The translations under genes were made by a program, and so were the position numbers. From positions 124,001 to 188,000 of the forward strand of contig NZ_QOVG01000002.1 of assembly GCF_010119615.1 (NCBI RefSeq): a stretch of DNA of 64,000 nucleotides, written 5' to 3'. A model generated the notes under the pieces. The model worked only from the letters and a program-made list of their open reading frames with translations. It did not search any database and was not told the origin of the DNA. Each line of letters opens with the position of its first letter. Within the stretch, counting starts at the first letter, position 1. Source of the DNA: Pseudoxanthomonas gei. GTDB lineage: Bacteria; Pseudomonadota; Gammaproteobacteria; Xanthomonadales; Xanthomonadaceae. Below, in pieces: positions 1-10,871 of the stretch.

Positions 1-97
1 TGCCGCCGTCGAACAGGCGGTCGAACAGCTGCCGGAGCGGGTCCTGGAGAGTGTTCTGATTCAGCCAGCTGGACTGGCTGACCATAGGCTTGGTCAT
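1..97 (-). CDS. N-terminal fragment of an unidentified protein
   Basis: A minus-strand ATG at 97 follows a good Shine-Dalgarno sequence (AAGGAG, 7 bases before the ATG). It opens a frame that stays open to the window edge, giving about 32 residues that begin MTKPMVSQSSWLNQ and continue with an amphipathic stretch (PLRQLFDRLF). Only the N-terminus is visible, with no signal peptide and no recognisable motif, so I cannot name a family. The strong ribosome binding site is the main reason for calling it a gene. Confidence 0.55.
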   Translation of the reverse strand, partial: MTKPMVSQSSWLNQNTLQDPLRQLFDRLFDGG

Positions 98-753
98 GGC
101 GAGTCTCCTTTGAATTGTGTATGGGTCTCGGGTGGCACGGCGGGTGCCACAACGCGGAAAATAGTTCGCACCAGGCAGGTTTCAAGTGCGCCCGGGCAGC
201 TTCGATTCAGGCCTTGTTTAGCACTGCGCCAGCGTGCCGGTGACGTCGAAAATTGGCACTACGCGGCCAGTGTTGCGGCCCGGCGGCGCCTTCGTCCGGA
301 GCTTCGCGTACCGCCGAGGCTGAGTTCAATGTTACCGGGGTCGAGTGCAAGGTCGCGGAGCCTGATCACAGGCTTCCGGAGGCTGAGTGCAAGGTCGGGA
401 GGCTGATCGCAGGGTTCCAGAGGCTGAGCGCAAGGTCGGCAAGGCTGAGCGCAGGGTTCCAGAGGCTGAGCGCAGGGTCGGCGAGGCTGATCACAGGGTT
501 CCAGAGGCTGAGCGCAGGGTCGGCGAGGCTGATCGCAGGGTTCCAGAGGCTGAGCACAGGGTCGGCGAGGCTGATCGCACGGTTCCGGAGCCTGGTCGCA
601 AGGTCAGCTAGGCTGCTCACAGCCCACGTAGGGCGGGTCTTGACCCGCCATCCGGAGCCTCGCGGACCGCACCGGCGCTGGATCCAAGCGGCAACCGCCC
701 GCCGCGGCAATGGCGTCCCTGCAAGGGGGGATCAAGGCCCGCCTGCCGACGAT
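98..753. other. 656-bp intergenic region without a convincing gene
   Basis: This region lies between the divergent partial gene and the stop of the beta-lactamase-like gene. All frames here look like shadows, and the longer ones exist only because of the tandem repeat at 317-621. A short inverted repeat (GGCGGGTC TTGACCCGCC) lies at about 632-650. I see no RNA gene or clear promoter apart from the ribosome binding site of the partial gene. Confidence 0.6.
317..621. repeat. Tandem repeat, 21-bp half-units in a 42-bp period
   Basis: About fourteen head-to-tail copies of a roughly 21-bp unit start AGGCTGA. They alternate between a form ending GGGTCGGCG and a form ending AGGGTTCCAG, which makes a 42-bp higher-order period. 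The central copies (about 430-590) are nearly identical and the outer copies are diverged. One unit is 20 bp, so the array changes frame. The period is a multiple of three, so artificial open frames run through it on both strands. None has a ribosome binding site or a plausible protein, so I regard it as non-coding. Confidence 0.85.
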
Positions 754-1923
754 TCACTCTTCGCGCTTGGCTGGACTCAATTCCGCAAACAGGCTGGCCA
801 TCACTGCACGGGTGGCCTTGTCACCGCCCATGTCCTCGGTGGCGTTGGCCACCACCAGTACGCCGGTATCTGCTTTCGGGAACAGCACCGCCCACGCCAG
901 CCAGTTGCCGTCGGAACCGCCATGCACCAGCACCGGCCCGGCGCGGCCGGCAATCGACGCCTGCACGCCCCAGTCCATGCCGCTGGGACTGCCGGGCTGG
1001 GCGGTCTGCATCAGCGCGTACGAGGCCGGCTTCAGCAACTTGCCGTCGCCGCGGCTGCCAGCCAGCTGGTCCAGGCAGAACTTCGCCCAGTCCTGCAGGG
1101 TCATGTGCAGGTTGCCGGCGGCGGTGTAGACCATCGGCACGCCGTCGTCTGATTTTGTCATCGGCGCGGTGACCGGCTTGCCGGCGCGATGGCCGCGCGG
1201 CTGGCCGTCAACGGTCGGGCCGAAGCCGGCGCTGGCCATGCCCAGCGGCTGGAACACCTCGCGGCGCATCAGCTCCTCGAAATCGGCGCCGGCCGCGCGC
1301 TCGGCGATGACCGCGGCAATCAGGAAGCCTGTATTGCAGTAGACGAACGCGGTGCCGGGCGCGGCGACGGGCGCTTCCTTCAATGCCGCGCTGACCAGTG
1401 CCAGGCGTTGCACCGGCAGGGGTCGGGCATCGGTGAAGAAGCCGTCCAGCAGCTTCACGTCGCCGATGTTCTCCGGCAGGCCCGAATGGTGCGACAGCAA
1501 CTGCACCAGGGTCACCGCACGATATTCAGCACGCATGGAACCGGCCAGCTCGGGCAGCATCTGCGCCAGCGGCGCATCCCATGACAGCACGCCGCGATCC
1601 ACCAGTTTCGCGACCAGGGCTACGGTCATCGGCTTGGCGGTCGAGCCGATCAGCCACACGTCCGCGCTGCGCACTACCTCGGCTTGGTCGTTGCGACGCA
1701 CGCCGCGCACGGCCTGTGCCATGACCTTGCCGTCGCGCATCACCAGCGCACCCAGCGCCGGCGTCCGCGTGCCTTCCATGGCCTGCTTGAGCACGGCGTC
1801 GAGGTCCAGCGTCGCCGGCGCCTGCGCACCTGGCGCATCGGCGGCCCGCGCCGCGTGTGCCTGCAGCAAGAACAGGGGCGCCAGCATCAGCGAGAGGAAC
1901 AGGCGGCGCTTGAAATGCTTCAA
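754..1923 (-). CDS. Serine hydrolase, beta-lactamase (class C/PBP) family, exported
   Basis: A 389-residue protein of the beta-lactamase/esterase/D-alanyl-D-alanine carboxypeptidase-type family (pfam Beta-lactamase). The N-terminus MKHFKRRLFL plus a hydrophobic core ending HAARA is a clean Sec signal peptide, so it is probably periplasmic. The active-site motifs are in order: S94-T-A-K97 (nucleophile and base), Y195-C-N197 and H334-G-G336 (the KTG equivalent). The frame continues far upstream without a stop, but the only sensible start is the TTG at 1923, immediately before the signal peptide. The substrate is unknown. Members include true AmpC enzymes, esterases and peptidases, and the HGG motif favours an esterase or peptidase-like member over AmpC, which has KTG. 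It stands alone, with no ampR-like neighbour. Confidence 0.85.
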   Translation of the reverse strand: MKHFKRRLFLSLMLAPLFLLQAHAARAADAPGAQAPATLDLDAVLKQAMEGTRTPALGALVMRDGKVMAQAVRGVRRNDQAEVVRSADVWLIGSTAKPMTVALVAKLVDRGVLSWDAPLAQMLPELAGSMRAEYRAVTLVQLLSHHSGLPENIGDVKLLDGFFTDARPLPVQRLALVSAALKEAPVAAPGTAFVYCNTGFLIAAVIAERAAGADFEELMRREVFQPLGMASAGFGPTVDGQPRGHRAGKPVTAPMTKSDDGVPMVYTAAGNLHMTLQDWAKFCLDQLAGSRGDGKLLKPASYALMQTAQPGSPSGMDWGVQASIAGRAGPVLVHGGSDGNWLAWAVLFPKADTGVLVVANATEDMGGDKATRAVMASLFAELSPAKREE

Positions 1924-2126
1924 GGTGATTCCCGTGGAAGTCGTTCGCACAGTGGGCACGACGTCGACGCGGCTGTCGAGTGCCAGATGGAGGGAGTCAT
2001 GCGCCGCGCCCACCCCTGCCGCAGTGACACTGACCCAGTTATCCGGGCTACTCGTTGACTTGCCGGCAACCAGCGGGAAGCTAGGGCAAGACTGAGGGCC
2101 CACCCGTGCAACCCGGCTGGCCCGGG

Positions 2127-3140
2127 CTACGGTGTCTGCGCTACGGGCGGCAGCAGGCCGCCTGCTTCGGGTTCGCTGCGGTGCCGCCCTTGCACACGCT
2201 TGCGCAGGTGCTGGAAATAGTCGTCGGCAAACTTCAACGGCAACGCCAGGACCAATGTAGCGAGGAGCTGCAGGGCCACCATGCCGCGTGGGGTGAAGTC
2301 GGTCACCCCCATGGCGCGCAGGTGGTCGAAGAAATAGAGCACGCAGACATGGCTCAGGAAGACAGGATAGGACAGGCTGCCCAGCAGGTTGTCCAGGTCC
2401 CTTTGCGGTGGTTTTGCCCTGCCCAGCACCACCAATGCGATCGATCCAAGCGCAAGACCGGTAAGCGCCTCGAACGAGTACGGCGCGTCGATGTCCTTGT
2501 TGGAGAACGACAGTAGTGCCAGGTGCATGCAGGCGACACCGACAATGGCCCCCAGCACGCGCCGCTCGGCCGGCTTCCCCGACACGTCGTGCAGGATCGA
2601 GCCCACGATGAAGAAGAACAGCGTGCCCGGTAGGTATTTGTAGCCCCACAGCACGGCGTCAAGGTGGCCAAGGGATGCCGCGACGAACACTGCGTAGCTC
2701 AGCGGCAGCAGCGCGTATTTCAACCATTTGAAGCGCACCAGGAACGGCAGCAGCAGGTAGAACTGCACCTCGGTCCCCAGCGACCAGGTTGCCGGATTCA
2801 TGATGGTGGGGTGCACGTTGAGACCGAACATGGTCAGGTTGACGAACATGGACTTGCCGTCCAGGTACAGCACGCCGTAACCGGTGGCCCGGACCAGCAG
2901 GTAGATCATCAGCAGCGAAAGCAGGTAAAGGGGGTAAATGCGGAACGCGCGGTCGATGTAGAAACTGCCGATGTTTGCCAGCCGCCCCTCGAAATTGGCC
3001 TTGAAGGAATAAGTCATCACGTAGCCTGCGATGAGGTAGAACCCCATGACCGCCATCGAGCCGAAGTGGAAATCGGGGGTCAAACCCATGTGACTGAAAG
3101 CCACCAGAAGGGCAAGCAGGAAACGAAGAGATCCGAGCAT
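2127..3140 (-). CDS. Acyltransferase 3 family membrane protein (OafA/YrhL-like)
   Basis: A 337-residue polytopic membrane protein. The N-terminus (LGSLRFLLALLVAFSHMG) matches the first helix of acyltransferase-3 (OafA/NodX/WecH-type) proteins, where an arginine and the helix-1 histidine are conserved. About ten hydrophobic segments follow, with the family-typical YLIAGYVMTYSF and NPATWSLGTEVQFY stretches. Such proteins O-acetylate or acylate surface glycans or other envelope molecules. The acceptor cannot be told from sequence, and no polysaccharide cluster is adjacent. A TTG at 3161 would add seven residues, but the ATG at 3140 fits the family start better. Confidence 0.85.
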   Translation of the reverse strand: MLGSLRFLLALLVAFSHMGLTPDFHFGSMAVMGFYLIAGYVMTYSFKANFEGRLANIGSFYIDRAFRIYPLYLLSLLMIYLLVRATGYGVLYLDGKSMFVNLTMFGLNVHPTIMNPATWSLGTEVQFYLLLPFLVRFKWLKYALLPLSYAVFVAASLGHLDAVLWGYKYLPGTLFFFIVGSILHDVSGKPAERRVLGAIVGVACMHLALLSFSNKDIDAPYSFEALTGLALGSIALVVLGRAKPPQRDLDNLLGSLSYPVFLSHVCVLYFFDHLRAMGVTDFTPRGMVALQLLATLVLALPLKFADDYFQHLRKRVQGRHRSEPEAGGLLPPVAQTP

Positions 3141-3289
3141 GGCGGGTCCAAGCAGGCGCAAACGGCCATGTTACTGGAGGTTCAAGCGGCGCGCGGGTTC
3201 ATACGAGAAGCCCGGCTGGGACCAGGGGCCGTGTCCGGGGAGCGTGGAGTTTCCGGGTAACGCACGCGGGTGTACATCGCTGGCCGGGG

Positions 3290-3916
3290 CTACGCAGGCT
3301 TGCGGGCGCCGCCAACCGGCAGGTTGGCCACGCGCCGCATTTCCGCGGTGGCCAGCACCGCGGGATCGGCCAGGTAGGATTTCAGCAGGTCGGTCGCCTT
3401 CGCGCCCCAGAACAGCTGCTGGTCGACGACGTGCGTAGGGACGCCGAAGACCCCGCAGGCCAAGGCGTCCTGCGTCTCCCGCCGCAGCCTGTCCTTCACC
3501 TCCACCGAAGCAAGCCGCGCAGTATCCACGCCGAGCGATTGCGCGAGGCCCGCGACCAGCGCCGCATCGGCCGGATCGGCGCCCGTCGTCCACAGCGCCC
3601 GGTAAATGAGGCCGATGGCTTCAGGCGTGTTGCCGGCGGCAATGGCAAGCCGCAGATAGGGCAGGGGATTGAACGGATGCGCGGCAGGAAACCGGAACGG
3701 GATATCGTTCCGGGCCGCCCACCAGGTGCACCAGCGGTAGGTCCACACGCGTTTCGACGGGATTTCCGCAGGGCCTTTCTGCCCGTGCTGCCGGAGCAGC
3801 TCGGCGAACAGGACGGGGTGGTAGTCGATGCGCAGGTCGCCGAGTTCCCGCAGGCGCAGGAAGCCGAAGTAGGAATAGGGGGAAACGAAATCGAAGTACC
3901 AGTCGGAGCGGCGCAT
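3290..3916 (-). CDS. 2-hydroxychromene-2-carboxylate isomerase / DsbA-family thioredoxin-fold protein
   Basis: A 208-residue protein of the HCCA-isomerase branch of the DSBA superfamily (kappa-class glutathione-transferase fold). The N-terminus WYFDFVSPYSYFGF carries the family serine (S12) that replaces the DsbA cysteine and would contact glutathione. The C-terminal GVFGVPTHVVD...FWGA is the cis-proline and substrate-end signature. True HCCA isomerases act in naphthalene catabolism, but no such pathway is nearby, so a general glutathione-dependent isomerase role is as likely. I chose the ATG at 3916, because the upstream extension is translated repeat sequence. Confidence 0.85.
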   Translation of the reverse strand: MRRSDWYFDFVSPYSYFGFLRLRELGDLRIDYHPVLFAELLRQHGQKGPAEIPSKRVWTYRWCTWWAARNDIPFRFPAAHPFNPLPYLRLAIAAGNTPEAIGLIYRALWTTGADPADAALVAGLAQSLGVDTARLASVEVKDRLRRETQDALACGVFGVPTHVVDQQLFWGAKATDLLKSYLADPAVLATAEMRRVANLPVGGARKPA

Positions 3917-3949
3917 AGGGGATTGGATCCTCGTATCAGTTGGTGGCAG

Positions 3950-4034
3950 GTAGCCCGGGTAAACGAAGCGCACCCGGGGAGCGTGGAGGATCCGGGTGAG
4001 GCGCCCCCGGGTGCGCTTCGCTTACCCGGGCTAC
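3950..4034. repeat. Long inverted repeat (family D), GTAGCCCGGGT... arms
   Basis: An 85-bp near-perfect inverted repeat. The left arm GTAGCCCGGGT plus GAAGCGCACCCGGGG pairs with the right arm CCCCGGGTGCGCTTCG plus TTACCCGGGCTAC. It lies between glpK and the isomerase gene, abutting the glpK stop, and could fold into a strong stem. A related, diverged half-copy (GTGTACATCGCTGGCCGGGGCTACG-like) lies at about 3225-3290 beyond the same gene. It resembles the mobile palindromic repeats common between xanthomonad genes. Confidence 0.8.
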
Positions 4035-4038
4035 GTCG

Positions 4039-5580
<1,542 letters not shown>

Positions 5581-5601
5581 TTAGCCGAGCACGCATACCC
5601 C

Positions 5602-5880
5602 TGTAGGAGCGACGCCAGTCGCGAAGCCCTCAGCCTCGCAGTGATCGACAGACTCCGGATCCGGGATTGCCGGGAGCTTCGCGACTGGCGTCGCTCCTAC
5701 AGGACCCCGTTAATCGTTTGGCGCGAGGGAGCGATGCGAGTCGCGAAGCCCTCGGCCTGGCAGTCTTGGCGCGAGCTTGTGTAGGAGCGACGCGAGTCGC
5801 GAAGCCCTCAGCCTCGCAGTGATCGACAGACTCCGGACCCGGGATTGCCGGGAGCTTCGCGACTTGCGTCGCTCCTACAG
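5602..5880. repeat. Cluster of GTAGGAGCGACGC..GTCGC palindromic repeats (family A)
   Basis: Two near-identical elements of about 100 bp lie at 5602-5702 and 5780-5880. Each has terminal arms TGTAGGAGCGACGC(C/G)AGTCGCGAAG and its reverse complement CTTCGCGACT..CGTCGCTCCTAC around a shared core (CAGTGATCGACAGACTCCGG). A truncated third copy lies between them at about 5727-5755. Further copies occur at 39741-39837 and 50002-50093. The cluster fills the 342-bp gap between leuB and glpK, and no gene is visible there. The pattern is that of REP/BIME-type elements of Pseudomonas and xanthomonads. Confidence 0.9.
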
Positions 5881-5889
5881 GTCAATTGC

Positions 5890-6978
5890 TCAGTCGCGCA
5901 GTTCGGCCACGTAGCAATGCGCCTGCATCTGTTCGATGACGGCGTTGGCGGCTTCGGTGGTGGACAGGCTGCGGCCGTTGCCGGACAGGTCGGCGGTGAA
6001 GGCGTGGGCGTTGAGCGCGCCGTCGACCGAGCGCTCGATGCAGTCGGCTTCGTCGAACAGGCCCAGCGAATGACGCAGCAGCATCGCCGCGCTGAGGATG
6101 GTCGCGTAGGGATTGGCGATGCCCTTGCCGGCGATATCCGGCGCCGAGCCGTGGATGGGCTCGTACACGCCGGCCTTGCCATCGCCCAGCGAAGCCGAGG
6201 GCAGCAGGCCCAGCGAACCGGCCAGCATCGAGGCCTCGTCGGTGAGGATGTCACCGAACATGTTCTCGGTGACGATCACGTCGTACTCGCGCGGATGCGC
6301 CAGCAGGTGCATGGCCATCGCATCGACCAGCACGTGTTCCAGGCGCACGTCGGCGAACTCGTCGCGGCCCAGGCGGGTGGTGACATCGCGCCACAGCCGC
6401 GAGGTTTCCAGCACGTTGGCCTTGTCCACCGAGACCACGTAGCCCCGACGCTGGCGCGCCAGCTTGAACGCGCTGCGGACCACGCGTTCGATCTCGACCA
6501 CGCTGTAGGTGCACAGATCACTGGCGCTGTCGGCGCTGCGGGTCTTCTCGCCGAAGTAGATGCCGCCGGTCAGTTCGCGCACCACCATGATGTCCACACC
6601 GGTGAGCAGATGCGGCTTGATCGGCGAGGCGTTCAACGCGGCCGGATGCGGGCGCACCGGGCGCAGGTTCGCGTACAGGCCCATGCCCTTGCGCAGGGCG
6701 AGCAGGCCCTGTTCGGGGCGCACTTTCGAGTTGGGATCGGACCACTTCGGTCCGCCGACGGCCCCCAGCAGCACCGCGTCGGCGGCCTTGCACGCGGCCA
6801 GGGTGGCGGCGGGCAGCGGTTCGCCGGTGTTGTCGATGGCGATGCCGCCGATGTCGTGCTCGCTGAAATTGAACTGGTGGCCGTAGCGGCGCGCCACGGT
6901 CTTCAATACCGACAGCGCGGCGGCGGTCACTTCCGGACCGATGCCGTCGCCGGGCAGGACTGCGATGTCAGCTTGCAT
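5890..6978 (-). CDS. leuB: 3-isopropylmalate dehydrogenase
   Basis: A 362-residue NAD-dependent oxidative decarboxylase that makes 2-ketoisocaproate, the third step of leucine biosynthesis. Family landmarks are [12 protein letters not shown] at the N-terminus, [22 protein letters not shown], the substrate-binding arginines around [13 protein letters not shown], and the metal-binding aspartates near [16 protein letters not shown] with the adenine-binding [15 protein letters not shown]. Its start overlaps the end of leuD by 11 bases, which implies translational coupling. It is the last gene of the ilv-leu block, and family A repeats follow. Confidence 0.97.
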   Translation of the reverse strand: MQADIAVLPGDGIGPEVTAAALSVLKTVARRYGHQFNFSEHDIGGIAIDNTGEPLPAATLAACKAADAVLLGAVGGPKWSDPNSKVRPEQGLLALRKGMGLYANLRPVRPHPAALNASPIKPHLLTGVDIMVVRELTGGIYFGEKTRSADSASDLCTYSVVEIERVVRSAFKLARQRRGYVVSVDKANVLETSRLWRDVTTRLGRDEFADVRLEHVLVDAMAMHLLAHPREYDVIVTENMFGDILTDEASMLAGSLGLLPSASLGDGKAGVYEPIHGSAPDIAGKGIANPYATILSAAMLLRHSLGLFDEADCIERSVDGALNAHAFTADLSGNGRSLSTTEAANAVIEQMQAHCYVAELRD

Positions 6979-7549
6979 GGGAATGTTCCTCGTACTTTGA
7001 GATCTGCGGGTCGCGCAGCAACAGGTAGCCCAGCTCGTCCACGCCTTCCATCAGGCAGGTGCGGGCGAAGGCGTCGAGCGGGAAAGGGTGGACGTCGCCA
7101 TTCGGCGTGCGCAGCTCGCGCGCTTCGATGTCGACGGTCAGTTCGTCATCGGGGTGCTGCATCAGCGCCTGCACGATGGTTTCGTCAAGCAAGATCGGCA
7201 GCAGGCCGTTTTTCAGCGAATTGTTGCGGAAGATGTCGGCGATCTGGCTGCTGACGATCGCGCGCAGTCCCAGGTCGACCAGCGCCCACGGCGCATGCTC
7301 GCGCGAGGAGCCACAGCCGAAGTTGGCCCCAGCCAGCAGGATCTGGCGACCTGCATTCTGTGGCTGGTTGAAGGCGAACTCCGGGTTCGGTGACCCATCG
7401 GCCTGCCAGCGCCAGTCGTTGAACGCGTGCTTGCCCAGGCCGGCGCGTTCGGTGGTGGACAGGAAACGCGCGGGGATGATCTGGTCGGTGTCGATGTTGC
7501 CCTGGGGCAGCACCACGCTGCGCGAGGTGAGGGCGGCGAAGGCGGTCAT
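6968..7549 (-). CDS. leuD: 3-isopropylmalate dehydratase, small subunit
   Basis: A 193-residue swivel domain of isopropylmalate isomerase, which with LeuC converts 2- to 3-isopropylmalate. [14 protein letters not shown] and the substrate-loop [14 protein letters not shown] are diagnostic, and the length is normal. It overlaps leuB by 11 bases. The 124-base gap to leuC contains a family B inverted repeat, which is unusual inside a tightly packed operon and could affect the LeuC:LeuD expression ratio or mRNA stability (inference). Confidence 0.97.
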   Translation of the reverse strand: MTAFAALTSRSVVLPQGNIDTDQIIPARFLSTTERAGLGKHAFNDWRWQADGSPNPEFAFNQPQNAGRQILLAGANFGCGSSREHAPWALVDLGLRAIVSSQIADIFRNNSLKNGLLPILLDETIVQALMQHPDDELTVDIEARELRTPNGDVHPFPLDAFARTCLMEGVDELGYLLLRDPQISKYEEHSHAS

Positions 7550-7581
7550 GCGGGCGTGTTCCAGGAAGTGATCGAAACAAT

Positions 7582-7648
7582 TGTGGGAGGGGCTTCAGCC
7601 CCGACGGCTTTCCGCGAAGTGCGTCGGGGCCGAAGCCCCTCCCACAAC
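7582..7648. repeat. Inverted repeat (family B), TTGTGGGAGGGGCTTCAGCCCCGAC
   Basis: A 67-bp element with arms TTGTGGGAGGGGCTTCAGCC and the near reverse complement (GGCC)GAAGCCCCTCCCACAA around a short GC-rich centre. It sits between leuC and leuD. A full second copy lies at 49755-49821 and a half copy in the thiC leader at about 17762-17790. It is a REP-like mobile palindrome. Confidence 0.9.
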
Positions 7649-7673
7649 AGCGGGGATTGGGCGGCAGGCATCA

Positions 7674-9092
7674 TCACGCGACCTCTTCCACGAACAGCTC
7701 CCTGGGATCAGCCACCTTCCCATTTACCGCCGCCCACGCCGCCGTCATCGGCGATGCGAGAAGCGTGCGCGACCCCGGTCCCTGGCGCCCTTCGAAATTG
7801 CGGTTGCTGGTGCTGACCGCCAGCTGGCCGGGTGCGACCAGGTCACCGTTCATGGCGATGCACATCGAACAGCCCGGCTCGCGCCATTCGGCGCCGGCGG
7901 CGCGGACGATGGCGTCGATGCCTTCGGCTTCGGCCTGGCGCTTGACCAGTTCCGAACCTGGCACCACCAGCATGCGCACGCGCGGGTCGATGCGGCGCTG
8001 GCGCAGCACCTGCGCCACTTCGCGCATGTCGCTGAGGCGGCCATTGGTGCAGGAGCCGACGAAGACCACGTCCACGGGCGTGCCCTCCAGCGAATGGCCG
8101 GCATCGAAGTGCATGTAGTCCAGCGACTTCTGCGCGGCGCCATCCTTCGCCGCCGGAATTTCCCTGTCAACGGCAATGGCCGTGCCCGGATGCGTGCCCC
8201 AGGTCAGGGTGGGGCGGATGTCGCGCGCGTCGATCACCACTTCCTGGTCGAAGCGCGCGCCTTCGTCGCTGCTGAACTGCGACCAGCGCGCCCGGGCTTC
8301 CTCGAACGCCTGCCCTTGAGGCGCACGCGGTGTCTGCGCCATCCAGGCAAAGGTCACCTCGTCAGGCGCCACCATGCCGGCGCGCGCGCCGGCTTCGATC
8401 GACATGTTGCACAGGGTCATGCGCTGTTCCATGTCCATCGCGCGGATAGTGGAACCGCGGTACTCGAGCACGTGGCCGGTGCCGCCGTTGACCCCGATCA
8501 CGCCGATGATGTGCAGGATCACGTCCTTGGCGCCGACGCCTTTGGCCAGCGGACCCTCGACGGTGATCGCCATGGTCTTCGCTTTCCGCTGCAGCAGGCA
8601 TTGCGTGGCCAGCACGTGGCCGACCTCGCTGGTGCCGATACCGAAGGCCAGCGCGCCGAACGCGCCGTGGGTGGAAGTATGGCTGTCGCCGCAGACGATG
8701 GTCATGCCGGGCTGGGTCAGGCCCAGTTCCGGCGCGATCACGTGGACGATGCCGCGCTGGGGCGACTGCATATCAAACAGTTCGATGCCGTACTGGTTGC
8801 AATTCGCGGCCAGGGTATCGACCTGGGTTTCCGACGCCTGCGTGTAGTAATGGAACTTGCCGTCCGCATCGGCGGGCGTGGTCGGGGTGGAATGATCCAT
8901 GGTCGCCTTGGTCCGGTCGGGCCGGCGCGGCGCGATGCCGCGCGCACGCAACTCGGTGAAGGCCTGCGGCGAGGTCACTTCATGGATCAGGTGCAGGTCG
9001 ACATACAGCACCGCGGGCGCGGCGTCGGTTTCGGGCACCACCACATGGGCGTCCCAGAGTTTGTCGAAGAGGGTGCGGGGGGCGGAGCTCAT
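7674..9092 (-). CDS. leuC: 3-isopropylmalate dehydratase, large subunit
   Basis: A 472-residue aconitase-superfamily subunit that binds the 4Fe-4S cluster of isopropylmalate isomerase. Cluster ligands are visible in [13 protein letters not shown] and the pair GCSMC near the C-terminus. [20 protein letters not shown] is the family signature. The frame extends 21 residues upstream, but [18 protein letters not shown] at 9092 is the canonical start. It is followed by leuD and leuB. The 210-base gap to leuA contains a family G repeat, so leuCDB could have its own promoter (inference). Confidence 0.97.
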   Translation of the reverse strand: MSSAPRTLFDKLWDAHVVVPETDAAPAVLYVDLHLIHEVTSPQAFTELRARGIAPRRPDRTKATMDHSTPTTPADADGKFHYYTQASETQVDTLAANCNQYGIELFDMQSPQRGIVHVIAPELGLTQPGMTIVCGDSHTSTHGAFGALAFGIGTSEVGHVLATQCLLQRKAKTMAITVEGPLAKGVGAKDVILHIIGVIGVNGGTGHVLEYRGSTIRAMDMEQRMTLCNMSIEAGARAGMVAPDEVTFAWMAQTPRAPQGQAFEEARARWSQFSSDEGARFDQEVVIDARDIRPTLTWGTHPGTAIAVDREIPAAKDGAAQKSLDYMHFDAGHSLEGTPVDVVFVGSCTNGRLSDMREVAQVLRQRRIDPRVRMLVVPGSELVKRQAEAEGIDAIVRAAGAEWREPGCSMCIAMNGDLVAPGQLAVSTSNRNFEGRQGPGSRTLLASPMTAAWAAVNGKVADPRELFVEEVA

Positions 9093-9150
9093 GCGGTTGA
9101 TTTCATCCGGATCGTTAGGGTTCGACTTAAAAACGTAGAAAATAGAAAAC

Positions 9151-9271
9151 GTCATCCCGGCGAAGGCCGGGACCCAGCGGTCAGCATCTGATTTGCAAGC
9201 ACCTGATTTGCATCAGTAGATCGACCTCCGCTGCACCTGCAAGTTGGGTCCCGGCGTGCGCCGGGATGACG
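9151..9271. repeat. Inverted repeat (family G), GTCATCCCGGCGAAGGCCGGGACCCA arms
   Basis: The left arm GTCATCCCGGCGAAGGCCGG and the right arm TGGGTCCCGGCGTGCGCCGGGATGAC are separated by about 70 bp. That centre contains a short direct repeat of CTGATTTGCA. Elements with these arms are widespread between genes of many proteobacteria. This one interrupts the leuA-leuC gap. Confidence 0.9.
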
Positions 9272-9302
9272 ACTGGACCCTGGTCGTTCGCTGATGGCGT
9301 GC

Positions 9303-10871
9303 TCATGCTTCCGCCAACTCCGACTTCTTGGCCCCGTCGCGCGCACGCAGCAGCCGGTTGGCCACGTCCAGCCAGGCCAGCGCGCTGGCTTCGATGATGT
9401 CCTTGCTGGTGCCGGTGCCTTCGTATTCCTCGCCTGCGTAGCGCACGCTGAGGTTGGCCTCGCCGCGGGCGTCGGCGCCCAGGCCGACGCTGTGCACCTG
9501 GTAACTTTCCAGGGTCAGGTCGACGCCGGTGGCCAGGGCCAGGGCGCCGAACAGCGCATCGACCGGACCGTCGCCCTCGGCGGTCTCGAACACGCGGTCG
9601 CCCTCCGGGTCCGACAGTTCGACGGTGGCACGCGCCCGCTGGCCCACGTCGCTTACCGTCATCGAGGACAGGCGATAGCCTTCGCTGTCGGCGCCGTCCT
9701 GCATCAGGGTCTGCAGGTCCTTGTCGTGGACCACGCGCTGCTTCTCGCATAGCGCCTTGAATGAAGCGAACACCAGGTCCAGCTCCGGTTCTTCCAGCAG
9801 GTAACCCAGTGCGCGCAGGCGCTGCTCGACCGCGGCGCGGCCGCTGTGGCGGCCCAGGACCATCTGCGAGGACGGCCAGCCCACGTCCTCGGGGCGCATG
9901 ATTTCGTAGGTGCCGCGGTGGCGCAGCATGCCGTGCTGGTGGATGCCGGCCTCGTGCGCGAACGCATTGGCGCCGACCACCGCCTTGTTGCGCTGCACCG
10001 GCATGCCGACCAGGCGCTGCAGCAGTTGCGAAGTCGGCACGATGCGGCTGGTGTCTATGCTGGTGTCGGCGCCGAAATAGGCGCCGCGCACCTTCAGGCC
10101 CATCACCACTTCCTCCAGCGCCGCATTGCCGGCGCGCTCGCCGATGCCGTTGATGCTGCACTCGACCTGGCGCGCGCCGCCTTCGATGGCGGCCAGCGAA
10201 TTGGCCACCGCCAGGCCCAGGTCGTTGTGGCAGTGGGTGCTGAAGACCACGTCGCGCGCGCCCGGCACGTTGGCGATCATGCGTTCGAACAGGCCGCGGA
10301 TTTCAGTGGGCGTGGTGTAGCCGACGGTGTCGGGCAGGTTGATGGTGGCGGCGCCCGAGGCAATGGCCGCGGCAATCACTTCGGCCAGGAAATCCTCCTC
10401 GGTGCGCAGCGCGTCCTCGGCGGAGAACTCGACGTCATCGACGAAACCGCGCGCGGCGACCACGCTCCGCGCCACCGCATCGAGCACCTGGCCGCGGCTC
10501 ATGCGCAGCTTGTGCTCGCGGTGCAGCGGGCTGGTGGACAGGAACAGGTGGATGCGCGGTTTCGCACTGCCGGCCAGGGCACGCGCGGAGGCCTCGATAT
10601 CAGCGGGCAGGCAGCGTGAGAGCACGCACAGGGTGGTGTCGCGCAGTTCGGCGGCGATCAGCCGGGCGGCCTCACGGTCGGACTGCGAGCTGGCCGGGAA
10701 GCCGGTCTCGATCACGTCCACGCCAAGCTCGGACAGCGCCCGTGCCATCACCAGTTTCTGCGAAGGCGACATGCTGCAGCCGGGCGACTGCTCGCCATCG
10801 CGCAGGGTGGTATCGAAAATCCTGACCTGGGCTGGGACCTGGACCGGGGTTGCTACGGGAATGACGCTCAC
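9303..10871 (-). CDS. leuA: 2-isopropylmalate synthase
   Basis: A 522-residue Claisen-type synthase that joins acetyl-CoA and 2-ketoisovalerate, the committed step to leucine. The HMGL-like catalytic barrel begins [14 protein letters not shown] (metal-binding D) and includes the STHCHNDLG metal histidines and [13 protein letters not shown]. The C-terminal LeuA dimer domain (about residues 390-515) would bind leucine for feedback inhibition. The start is a GTG at 10871 overlapping the ilvA stop (GTGA), a typical coupling. Placing leuA directly behind ilvA matches the xanthomonad ilvCGM-tdcB-leuA arrangement (established gene order). Confidence 0.97.
   Translation of the reverse strand: MSVIPVATPVQVPAQVRIFDTTLRDGEQSPGCSMSPSQKLVMARALSELGVDVIETGFPASSQSDREAARLIAAELRDTTLCVLSRCLPADIEASARALAGSAKPRIHLFLSTSPLHREHKLRMSRGQVLDAVARSVVAARGFVDDVEFSAEDALRTEEDFLAEVIAAAIASGAATINLPDTVGYTTPTEIRGLFERMIANVPGARDVVFSTHCHNDLGLAVANSLAAIEGGARQVECSINGIGERAGNAALEEVVMGLKVRGAYFGADTSIDTSRIVPTSQLLQRLVGMPVQRNKAVVGANAFAHEAGIHQHGMLRHRGTYEIMRPEDVGWPSSQMVLGRHSGRAAVEQRLRALGYLLEEPELDLVFASFKALCEKQRVVHDKDLQTLMQDGADSEGYRLSSMTVSDVGQRARATVELSDPEGDRVFETAEGDGPVDALFGALALATGVDLTLESYQVHSVGLGADARGEANLSVRYAGEEYEGTGTSKDIIEASALAWLDVANRLLRARDGAKKSELAEA

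Noticed and set aside
366..710. Repeat proteins (SLADPALSLWNPAI-type or AERRVGEADHRVPE-type) from the tandem array
   Set aside because: Both strands give repeat proteins only because the period is a multiple of three. There is no ribosome binding site and the frame breaks at the 20-bp unit.
1924..2649. Long N-terminal extension of the beta-lactamase-like protein
   Set aside because: The frame stays open upstream into the acyltransferase gene, but the signal peptide at TTG 1923 marks the real start.
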